Origin: Phytophthora sp. 'mugwort' | Taxonomy: Eukaryota > Oomycota > Peronosporomycetes > Peronosporales > Peronosporaceae | Length of the DNA stretch: 64,000 bases | Assembly (NCBI GenBank): GCA_033558025.1 | Contig: JAUCEF010000003.1 | Coordinates: 3,064,001-3,128,000 of the forward strand | Direction of reading: 5' to 3' | Part shown: positions 21,694 through 30,741 of the stretch, in pieces | How the letters are laid out: every line of letters begins with the position of its first letter | Position numbering within the stretch: position 1 is the first letter of the stretch | Notes under the pieces: model-generated | Seen by the model: the letters and a program-made list of their open reading frames with translations, nothing else | What the model was told of the DNA's origin: nothing | Databases searched by the model: none | Made by a program: the position numbers and the translations under genes

Positions 21694-22378
21694 ATGAGCA
21701 GCAAGGAGGCGTGGAAGCCCTTCGTTAAATTTGAGTACCAGAAGCTGCTGCCAGCGGACCTGCGTAACAAGGTCCGTCTTCCCTTTGTCTTCTTGCCCTG
21801 ATGGGTACGAGACTCCTCCTCCTCCTTGTATGCTGACTTATGCTTGTCCCTGTCTGTAGCTGCGCAAAATGCTGGTGTTCACGGAGGCTACGGGAACCAA
21901 GCAGGTGAACCAATCGCCGGCCTTGTCCCAGGGATTCCGCTATCCGTCGCCTGACAAGCAAGCCGAGGGCGTGTTCGTGCCGTCCAGCGACTCCAAGGAT
22001 AGCATCTACAACACCAACTACTACACGCGCGATATTCGGCGCTTCCCGTTCCCGATCGAGGTGGGCATGCATCCGTCCATCCCCATGGAGAAGCGCGCCG
22101 AGATCCCGGCGGACGCCAAGCGCGGCTCACCCGGTAACAAGAATCCAGCCGTGTTGCGTTACGACCCCACGGGCACGCGCTCGGCTATGAGCACGACCCA
22201 CGAGGAGCGCGACAAGCTTATCATGCAGCACGCCTCCACGCACAACGTGCGCTTCGAGTGGGAGGGCGACGCCGAGAAGGATATCCTTGAGGACTTCGAC
22301 GCCAAGAACCTGCCGCCCACGCCAGGCCGCCCCTTCGCGTGGGACTTCCCCGCGCAGAGCCGCGTCATGCGCTGGTAA
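21694..22378 (+). CDS. Conserved small protein of unknown function
   Basis: Exon 1 (21694-21771) and exon 2 (21860-22378) join in phase 0 to 198 aa. The donor is GTCCGT, weak but required because the frame stops within the intron. The acceptor is TCTGTAG. The protein starts MSSKEAWKPFVKFEYQKLLP and is polar, basic and rich in Pro/Asp. It has a YNTNYYTRDIRRFPFP segment and a C-terminal PPTPGRPFAWDFP motif. No signal peptide, membrane span or known domain is visible. The regular Tyr/Arg/Pro motifs resemble small microtubule-associated or flagellar proteins, but that is only an impression. Codon use is strongly GC-biased at third positions, like the next gene, suggesting both are well expressed. 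Confidence 0.75.
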
Positions 22379-22563
22379 AATGGCGACTTTGCGGTAGTTG
22401 GGTGGTAAACTAGCGTGTCAAATGGCTTGCAGTAGTTAACGAGGAAGAGAGGCTCACAGCTAGAGCGATGATGATAAGATTCCACATTAACGAGCAACAT
22501 GACAAATTGAGCACAATTTTAGATTTTGGGTCCATAAATTGGGCAAGTGTGCTCAAAAGCTGT

Positions 22564-22570
22564 TCATTTT
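22564..22570 (+). promoter_or_regulatory. Oomycete initiator-like element for the FN3 coiled-coil gene
   Basis: TCATTTT fits YCAYTYY and is followed by the AT-rich sequence CGATATTCTTG. It lies 62 bases before the ATG at 22632. Confidence 0.4.
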
Positions 22571-22631
22571 CGATATTCTTGCGTCAGCCTGCGAAAGTCA
22601 ACTCACTACGTGAAGAAGCTCCGCCTCCGCC

Positions 22632-23880
22632 ATGCAGTTCACCGTGATGCCGGAACTACCGACGCTGCCCGTTCCCGAGGTCGTTTCCAAGACGGACCAG
22701 TCCATCACGTTGCGCTTGCAGAAGCCGCCGCACGCCGACGGCGACACCCAGTACAAGCTGCAAACGGTCGGTTTCGACACTTTTTTCTCTCTATCTTTAT
22801 TTCTTATCTAATTTTTATTTATTTGTCGCCGCAGAGCCACAGTGAGCATGGCTACGTCTACTACTCGTGGAACGACTCGGTGCTCTTCGCGGGAAAAATG
22901 TTCCCCGTCAAGGGGCTTAATCCTAATACGGTGCGGTGCCAGTGTATTGTCTGATAATTCTATTGTCACTTATTAATATTCGTGTGATCTGCGCCCAGAC
23001 GTACGTGTTCCGCGTGCGCGTGGTGCACGAGGCCAAGCGCCAGTGCGGAGAGTGGTCGCCTCCGACGCCCAATGTGCGCACGTTCACGGAGGAGGAGGAC
23101 GCCAAGCGCTCAGGCACCGTCTTCGAGCACGCGCTCAAGCTCGAGCGCGAGCAAAAGAGCATCCTGCAGGGCCAGATCTCCAAGCTCACGGGCATGCTGG
23201 ATGAGCGCAAGACCGCGCGAGAAAGCGACAACAAGGTGCAGCAGCACGAGGACATGCTGGCCAGTCGTCGTATCATTGACACGAGGCTCGTGAAGCTGCA
23301 GAAGGAGCTCAGCGCGCAGACAACGGCGTTGCAGACGATCAAGAGCCAGCGAGCGGCAGATGAGCAGATGATCACCGAGCTCTTGAACGAGCAGGAGAAG
23401 CTGCGTGTGGTGCAGAATGAGCAGCAGGAGCATGGGCAGTACGAGCTGGAGATGCTGACGCTGCGCGCTCAGCTGGAGAAGAATGAGGAGGCGTTGCGCA
23501 AGCATCAGGAACAGGTGAATGCCAGTCATGAACAGATCTCAAGCTACGAAGCGTCGTTGGAGGCGAAGAAGAGCGAAATCGCTCAGAAGGAGGAGGAAGT
23601 CGAGAGGATTATGGCCGACTGCAACCGCATGGTGCAGGAGCAGGCTGACCTGGCTCACGTCAAGCAACTGGAGGTTGAAGATGCTCTGCTAGAAGCCAAG
23701 ACATCGTTGGAGCAACAGCTGGACATTAACACGTACTTGCGTGAAGAGGTCTCGCGTCTCCGCGAGGAGAACCACCACCTTAAGAATCAAATCGAGGAAG
23801 TGGATTCTGAGGTGGTGCCCAAGCTGGTGCGCCTGGAGGACGAGAACGAGCAGCTACGCGCTCAGCTTAATCGACGGTAG
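22632..23880 (+). CDS. Fibronectin type III and coiled-coil protein
   Basis: Three exons (22632-22766, 22835-22930, 22999-23880) join in phase 0 to 370 aa. The first 105 residues form one fibronectin type III domain. It has the N-terminal strand (LPVPEVVSKTDQSITLRLQKP), the Tyr/Trp core (GYVYYSWNDS) and the typical end (LNPNTTYVFRVRVVHEAKRQ, then GEWSPPTPNVRTF). The splice at 22930/22999 rebuilds the N-T-T-Y-V-F motif exactly, which supports the intron. Residues 115-370 are almost entirely Glu/Gln/Lys/Leu coiled coil. No signal peptide is present, so the protein is intracellular and probably a scaffold. The partner is unknown. Codon use matches the GC-rich gene upstream. Confidence 0.85.
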
Positions 23881-24165
23881 AGCGCTGGAACGTTGGCAAA
23901 ACACTGTGCCACAGCAGCATTCTTGATCGCTTAAGTTGCGCTGTGGGCAAGAACGCAACTGACGCTGGAGATAGTGAGGCCTTGACCGTGCCATTGGGCT
24001 AGATCCTGAGGTCTCGTTGTCGCTAAGCTGCTTGGTTTGCCTCCCTTTATATTACTTATGTACGCTCGCCGCCCTCGTGTAGCTAAATAGCTTATTGCAA
24101 TCCCATTTTCGAACCTTCGATCAATACTTGTTGCTTCGTGTGCAGTCATGTCAATTATTATTGTC

Positions 24166-26606
24166 CTAAAATCCATCGTCCACGTCATCATCATCGAAGC
24201 CGCCAAGCGTGAATGCATCGGCAGCGCCTAGCGGGGGAAGTCTCGATGGGGGCGAGCTCGCTGATAGAGCTGGGGATGGATCGAACATGGTACGCGACGG
24301 CAATGGACGCCTTACTGGTGTGTGATCCTCATCCACAAATTCTTCACCATCGTAGGACGAGCTGACCGACATGTTGCAGGACCGGCTGAGGCTGCCCATG
24401 TAGCTCTCAGCGCGATACGAGGCGTTTGCTAGACCCATTGGGTTGGGTGCGCTCCCGGCCATGCTCACGTCTTCATCTATCAGATCTTCTTCCTCTTCGC
24501 TGCCATCGTCTTCCTCTTCACCAGCATCCTCCTGCATTTGGCGGATGGTGGCTTTAACTGACTCTAGCAGCTCACAGTTCTCACTTGAGGTCGGGTCAGC
24601 GTGCTTCCAGTACAGATACGATGGACCAATAAACCGGAATGAACGACGCAGCAGATACGGGTCGAACGGGAAGAAGGTCTCGAGAGGCTGACGTTGGCCG
24701 AGCAGTGTGGAAGCAGAAGCTGACCCTGCCGTCGGCTTCTTCGAGCGCTCCATAGACTTGGCAGATTTGCTGTGAGATGTAGAGACTGTGCCGATAGCTT
24801 GATCCACACGCTCGAGGCAGTCCTCTGAGACTAAATCAAGCGCTTCCACCAGGTTCAAGAACTCCGTGGCCACCGTTGGTTGGCAATATGCCAGTGGACA
24901 ATAGCCATCGCTTGTGACTAATAGCCGTTCCCAGCCAAGACTGCGCAAAAACTCGTAGCCAGCGCCATCGTCATGGGTGGCGATCTCCAATCCACGGAAG
25001 CATACCATGTAGCACACAGTCTGTAGCGAGGAAATGAAAATACTCTCCTGGAACCCGCGCTCACCCATCGTCTCCACTTTCTCCGACTCCTCCAGCAGTC
25101 GCTCCTCTCTTTCAGCAACACTTTCGCCATCTCTAGCTTCTTCCTCCTCCTGTTGTTCCTGATGTGCTGCGTCGTAGATGTCCATCTGGTCGTGCAACCA
25201 CTTTAGTAAGTGATATAGAGCCTTCTGAAGATAGGCGACAGAAATGTATTTGGCTCGAGCAAGAAAGCTGGCCAGATAAGCTCCGCAGCTTTGACGCGTG
25301 GTCGGTGGCGTCTGAGGATCCAGCGACGTGGCTAGCAGCTGTGAAATAAACACGTCCTGAAACTGTGGGTCCATACGGCACACGTAGAAGAGCAAGAACT
25401 GCGGATATTTGGAGCGGTGGGTGTTCAGAATGGAATGCTCAAACACCTTGAGCAGGTACTTGAAGATCAAGGCAGCCTGACGCACATCCACATCCTTCTC
25501 TCCATTGCTGCTCTCAGTTGAAACTACCGCCTCAGAAGACGCCGACGAGGAGGTGGCGCACTGCTCGATGTGTTCAAACATGACGAGCATCATCTCGTCG
25601 AGTTTGTCGGCCATCTCGTCCACCTTATGCGAGGCATCATCGGGTGGCAGCATATCGTCGTCAAGGAAATCGTCCATCGTAAACATGTCTTCTTCGCTCT
25701 CGTCCAGCTTAATCTCCACGTCAATCGCCACAAGCTGGTCAATCACCAGTCCCAACACGCGCTCGCGCAGTCCGCCCACATATCCCGTCACGCGCAACAT
25801 ATTGCGCAGATAAGTCACCTGAGTGGGTGCATCCATTCGCTTGTGCGGGAAATGCTCGAACAAAATCGGAAATAACACATTGGTTGCAGTGGGCACTAGC
25901 GTGAGCACGCGCTCCAACGTCTGGTGCGCCGCGTCGAACCGGGCCTGCATGCGTTCGTCCAGACTTAATCCCTTGCTTTCCTGCTCCAGATCTGCCACGG
26001 GAGTCGGTTGCGCTATAACGTTTGCTCCAAAAGATCCTCCAATTGTAATTCCAACTGCCTTGGCGGGTTTCTTGGGCGTCTCGTCCTTCTGCTCCGCATC
26101 GGCGAGCGCACGGAGGTCCGGCGGTAGCTCCTTCTCCTGTGGGCGACGCATGTTACGCACCAGCATGTGCATCGTGGGCATCACATACACAGTATTGGAA
26201 GACACCAGGTGCACGATAAAGTTCGTGAAGTCCTCGACCTCAAGCGGGTCGCCGCTGGCCAGAAAGTCGAACTTGAACAGCACGTCCAGCAGCGCGCGAT
26301 AGGCCTGTGGTTCGCTTGCCATCGTGGAGATGCATCGCGGAAGGGCGCGAAAGATTTTGCGGCGTGTGGCGACGGGTGGTGGCACGAGTGTCAGCTGCTG
26401 AATGAGGTACTGGTAGCTCTTGGCATTGCCCTGGATGAAGCTGGGGTGAGAGAGTGGTTTGAAAGAAGGAATTGAGGAAGGGGTACTACCTTGATAAGCA
26501 GGTCGAGCGCGTTCTCGACAAAGCGGTGCATACTGGCCACCTCCTCCTCTGTCGGAGAGACCGCCACGGGCAGAGCCGAGGGCAGCGACGCCGCGCTTCC
26601 AGCCAT
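24166..26606 (-). CDS. RRN3: RNA polymerase I initiation factor RRN3 (TIF-IA)
   Basis: Exon 1 (26490-26606) and exon 2 (24166-26430) flank a 59-bp intron and give 793 aa. Joining LDLLIK to GNAKSYQYLIQQL keeps the helix in phase. RRN3 bridges RNA polymerase I to the rDNA promoter factor and so links growth to rRNA synthesis in the nucleolus. The HEAT-repeat body is recognisable from FTNFIVHLVSSNTVYVMP, TATNVLFPILFEHFPHKR and LRNMLRVTGYVGGLRERVL. The most conserved core block is ALIFKYLLKVFEHSILNTHR, followed by TRQSCGAYLASFLARAKYIS. Two acidic stretches are typical of the family: one after residue 250 (DESEEDMFTMDDFLDDD) and one near the C-terminus (EEEDDGSEEEEDLIDED). The tail is Ser-rich and may be phosphorylated. 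Confidence 0.95.
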
Positions 26607-26627
26607 TCTTGCTGTGGTTGGTAATAT

Positions 26628-26634
26628 AAAATGA
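26628..26634 (-). promoter_or_regulatory. Initiator-like TCATTTT upstream of RRN3
   Basis: On the minus strand TCATTTT fits the oomycete initiator. It lies 22 bases before the RRN3 start and is followed by an AT-rich stretch. The short distance makes this tentative. Confidence 0.35.
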
Positions 26635-26906
26635 TGTGTTTTTTACTGGTCGAGCGAGGTCTCTCTCAATTAATAATATTGTACTTCCTCCTGTTCTTTT
26701 TTTTAGGGACATTTTGTTTTCTTTTTGGTAATTTTAAAACCGATAGTGCGCCTGAAATCGTTTTAAGCGGGTATTATAATAAAGGATGCGCTACAACGAC
26801 ACATATGACAGACTCAAAACGAAAGCTCAATTAAACGCAAATTATCAGGTAGGATGGATCGGCAATTGCACCCGCGTCCACGCCCTCGTCTCTAGGAGCT
26901 GCAAGC

Positions 26907-28294
26907 TCACGTGCTATTGAAACGATGAGATTCACAGCTTGCACCACAACCTTCGGGTCTACCTGGAAAAGAAACAGGAAGTGCTCCAGCTTTGCGAAGT
27001 TTCTGCTTCTTTACATGCGGGAGTGGAAACTTATTGGACCCACCCTCCTTCATCGTGCACTCGAACACCTTTTGCAGACTTAAGAAAACATCATCTAGGG
27101 TCTCTGACGCCAGTGCTAGGAACGCAGCTTTCACCTTGCCAAGCAGCTCGTCAATGTTGCGGCACTCACTTCGATATTTGAGGGCCTGGATCGATGCAAG
27201 GAACCCCAAGTCCAATACATTACAATCCGACGAGTTTGGCGGCTGAAACTGCATTCGGATGTCCCGCTCGTCTGCCGTTCCGGCCGCCACGATGTCAGGA
27301 TCTTCAACCAGCCCGTGCGGCGTAGCGTTATTTTGCTGGATGTAGATTGGCTCGGACTTGCTCTCTTGGGGCCACTTCGACTTGATGGTGGGATGACCCG
27401 TGACAATATGTACTCTTTATACACGTCACGGTTGACGCTAGGCATGTTCTTTGTGACCGGTGCTCCTTTGGGACGGTTTCGGCTGCTTCTGATGGCCTTG
27501 GTTTCCTCAGTGAAAGGCAAGATGCCCAACTTCCCATCGAAGATCACCTGACCAAGTTCATCGAACCTACAATATCATGTTAGGCGGGGTATACAAAAAG
27601 AGGTCAGTTAATGCAGTTCAGCCAGCAGCAATTGAGGTAAGAGCAGCGATACATACCTGGGGCGAGCAACGGCGGCGAGGAACATTGTTTTTTCCGATGA
27701 ACCGTTGCTCTTTTGGGTCCGGTGAGGCGGATTTTCGCCATCAAGCAGGTAATAAGTCTTCCTGTCGACATCTTCATTAAACCATTTCTCGTCGACATGC
27801 ACTACATTATGCATGGGGACGAATTTAGGTCCAGTGTCGGAGCCAGCGACACGATATACAGCCCACTTGAGTCGAGCTTGTTGGAGTCGATGATAAGTGG
27901 ATCAGACGGTACGGTGACGACGGAGAATCCCCGTTTTCAGCAAGCGTCACAGAACCGTGCGGCTGACGCCCACAGCGGCCGCCAGCGTCTGCTCTGTCCG
28001 TTGGCGATCCTTGGGGATGGCGGCAATCGTAACCTTCAGCGCCGCGTCGTTGTAGCCCTTGCGAGAAGCGTGACCCTTCAGGCGGCTGCGCACGTTGTCC
28101 ACCACCTCGAGAGTACTGGTGCTTTGGTAGCGCTTCCAGATCCTCTCGACGGTGTGGCGATGCACACTAAAATGGATGGCGGCTCTCTTGATGTCGCCGT
28201 AGCGCAGCCTTCCTCCGATGCTTTGCGAGATAAGGAAGTGGATCACAGCAAGGCGCTCTTTATCGGAGAGATTATTCTTGGAGCGGGAAACCAT
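26907..28294 (-). pseudogene. Dead Tc1/mariner transposase
   Basis: The frame opens at 28294 (MVSRSKNNLSDKERLAVI) with a helix-turn-helix DNA-binding region and a second helix pair (HFSVHRHTVERIWKRYQ). At about 27950 a TGA stop replaces what is normally a Trp codon (VGVSRTVL, then stop, RLLKTGILRRH). A second stop follows. The DDE domain resumes with VVHVDEKWFNEDVDRKTYYL (first catalytic Asp) and EKTMFLAAVARPR. After another frame change it continues with FDGKLGILPFTEETKAIRS. The second catalytic Asp is changed to Asn (IYIQQNNATPHG). The last block, QPPNSSDCNVLDLGF, carries the third acidic residue. The copy cannot transpose. It lies between RRN3 and the 218-aa gene. No clear terminal repeats were paired. 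Confidence 0.9.
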
Positions 28295-28395
28295 CGTAGG
28301 AACACAACAGGGGACACAATGCCGAGGAAGTGAGCTGTAGAAAGCAGAATTGAGAATGGAAGAGGTGTGCTTTACGATTTTACTCATAACTTTGC

Positions 28396-28438
28396 GAGTT
28401 CTCATGCTTTTTCGGCGCTCAAAAAAGCATGAGAACTC
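28396..28438. repeat. Perfect 17-bp inverted repeat (hairpin)
   Basis: GAGTTCTCATGCTTTTT (28396-28412) is exactly reverse-complemented at 28422-28438 with a 9-base loop. It lies about 100 bases upstream of the mariner transposase start. It may be an end structure of that element or a separate foldback sequence. Confidence 0.8.
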
Positions 28439-29445
28439 CCAAAGTCCGTCAATCAGCGCCTCTGGAGGTTCTCGTGTGTCAATTAGTGGTCGCAGCGCGA
28501 GCCTTTGAGAAAAACTAGAAGCGTCTCCTTTTTCTGTGCTTGAAAATGGCGCGAAGGTTGTTCCACGTTTTCGTGATAACTTTGCTCAAACACTCAGTTC
28601 CTGCGATTAAAGAACCTTGTGAAAGCTTTGGCATCGGGGGTTAATTGAAGGCTGATCAGATGGATCCCGCATGCATCTACCGGTTTTGGAGACCGGTTTT
28701 CTTAAATGTCCCAAAACAAAAAATAGGAGGAAGTAAATGTATTGAGTCAGAAAATATAATCCGTTGTTTTTTGCTACACTGTATGTATTAAAATAACCTA
28801 AATATTAAACGCTTGTTACTACCAATTAGGAAATATTTAGCCAGATGAGAACTGAAATCTGCAAATACCTCTTATAGATAATAATATCACATTAAAACAC
28901 TTAGCTAAATGTTGTCGAGTTAAAAATGGGATCTCTGTGCCACATTGGAAACGAAGCAGTTTGAATATTAATAATCGTTATTGTGGATAACGGTCAACTC
29001 GGAGGATCAGCAATGTTTCCAGCGTCGAACGTTGCTTAACTGGAGATTTTTATTTGGATAACAAATGTGGGCGCAGCATCAACGGCCGACGAAACTAAAT
29101 CAAACATTTACGCTTTGAGAAGCTCGCGGTGTCTACTAGTTCAATAATGATCGCAAAACTTCCAGTCGGACGCCTCGGAAACGACAATAATCAAGAAACC
29201 TCGCCCTCCCCGACAACCACAACACAACCTGCAAGATGGACGCTTTCTCATCCACCGTCATGCCACATCGGTCCAGTTGAATGAAAGTTATGAGCGGAGT
29301 GCAACCCCCCGCTCTCGCAGCAACGACATGTTTTACATGTTTTACAAACCACGCAAGCAGAATGATCTCGCCGAAATCATTAGCACCTTGGATGCAAGTT
29401 GCCCCAGAGTGGAATAGATTGCTTTGTCATTTATGTTACGGACAT
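28439..29445. other. Intergenic, AT-rich, no gene seen
   Basis: A 1-kb gap between the mariner relic and the 218-aa gene. It becomes AT-rich around 28700-29000. No frame with coding character was found. Confidence 0.5.
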
Positions 29446-30102
29446 CTATGAGTGGATCTGCTGTTGCCGCTTGCTCTGCGCCGGCAGCGCCCCGGGAGAG
29501 TCGAACCAGACGCCGAGCGGGTGTTCGGACGTCCCTCTAGGCGGGAGCACATTGGGCGGGCCTACACTGCTGAGGATGCTGCGCATGCTGTCGATATCGA
29601 GCCCGTACTTGTCCGCAAGCGCCTCGTGCGTCCAGCTCTCGGGCTTCTCGTAGTGGAGACGTAGCAGCGTGCGCAGGTCTCTCGAGGTCAAACGGCCTCG
29701 AATTTCCTCCTCGCCGACGCCTCCAATGCCCGTTGAGGACGCGGCATTCGTCTTGTCGGTCGGCAGCCGCACGGGCTGTGAAGACCGCGGACGGTGGCTG
29801 CTGGCGGTGGCCTCGAAGGCGCGTGTGCTCTCTTCCAGGAACTTGATCCGGTCGAAGTCCTCAACCTTTTGCATGTCCTGCAGCAGCTGACTCTGCATCT
29901 CCATGAGCTCCACGCGGGAGCCATGCGAGTCGATGGGCGATGACGACGTCTCGACTGCCATCGCCTGGGCCTGCGCAGGGAGATCAGCAGTGACGCCACG
30001 CGACAGAGCGACCAGCTGCTCCAAGGACACATTGGTACGGATCACGCGGGTGCGCGAGGCCGATGCGACGGGCGACGAGGTTTTGCTGACGGCGGCGCCC
30101 AT
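29446..30102 (-). CDS. Putative N-myristoylated protein of unknown function
   Basis: A single-exon gene for 218 aa. The N-terminus MGAAVSKTSS has Gly2 and a Ser/Lys pattern compatible with N-myristoylation, so membrane attachment is likely. The middle is polar and Ser-rich with one helix (SRVELMEMQSQLLQDMQKVEDFDRIKFLEE). Near residues 135-180 is a compact helix-turn-helix-like block (LTSRDLRTLLRLHYEKPESW, then ALADKYGLDIDSMRSIL). It loosely resembles the short domain of neugrin/Rrg9-type proteins, but I would not assign function from it. The C-terminus is Pro-rich. The ATG at 30102 is chosen because of the myristoyl motif and the initiator-like element 39 bases upstream. Confidence 0.7.
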   Translation of the reverse strand: MGAAVSKTSSPVASASRTRVIRTNVSLEQLVALSRGVTADLPAQAQAMAVETSSSPIDSHGSRVELMEMQSQLLQDMQKVEDFDRIKFLEESTRAFEATASSHRPRSSQPVRLPTDKTNAASSTGIGGVGEEEIRGRLTSRDLRTLLRLHYEKPESWTHEALADKYGLDIDSMRSILSSVGPPNVLPPRGTSEHPLGVWFDSPGALPAQSKRQQQIHS

Positions 30103-30140
30103 GCTGATGAACAGAGCAACTTAATCTGATCTTGGTGATC

Positions 30141-30147
30141 AAAATGA
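30141..30147 (-). promoter_or_regulatory. Initiator-like TCATTTT upstream of the 218-aa gene
   Basis: TCATTTT on the minus strand, preceded by pyrimidines, lies 39 bases before the ATG at 30102 and matches the oomycete initiator YCAYTYY. Confidence 0.4.
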
Positions 30148-30741
30148 GGGGGTGAGAAATTCTCGTACTTAGAAGGAGTCCAGTGATTAAGCTGAAATTC
30201 CTTATTCTGACTTGATTTGGACCGTCTGTAAGTTTTCTGTTTTTTTGTCTTCGCTTTTGGCTTTCATTTTTCTTGTTAGTTTTCAGTTCGAAGGAGTGCA
30301 CGGATGACTACTTTTTGCTCGGTATCGAGCAGTTCGTATGGGGTAGCTGATACTTCTGGATATGAGTCAGTGTGCTGCTAGTGAGTTCGCTCACTCCAAG
30401 TCAGGTTGCTTCATCCTTTGTCAATGGTGCTTGTTCTTGGCCGTATTATCTTCAGGTGCTCGTGGTAATGGAGAGGTTGTCTAGGGTTATGCTGGTTTTT
30501 TGGGATTGCTGTTTCAACCAGGTCGTTGTTCTTCTTCAGCACTTGGTGCGGGGAGCTACAAAGACTCGTACCATGGTCGTTCAAAGCAATTAGCTCTTGC
30601 ATCGCGCAGATTCATCTCCTCCACATCTGCCACCTTCATTGTCGTTGCCCAGCAACGGTCGCACACCATCTCGCTTTCTTTCTGCGGTCTTGAGATAGGC
30701 TGGATGCCTTGCTCGGTGAAGCAACCGAAATGCGGCGCGCT
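30148..30741. other. Intergenic, no gene seen
   Basis: Space between the SMG7-like gene end and the 218-aa gene promoter, both on the minus strand. Small frames on both strands lack coding character. Confidence 0.5.

Noticed and set aside
23110..23529. Leu-rich minus-strand frame opposite the coiled-coil gene
   Set aside because: It mirrors the GC-rich Glu/Gln codons of the real gene.
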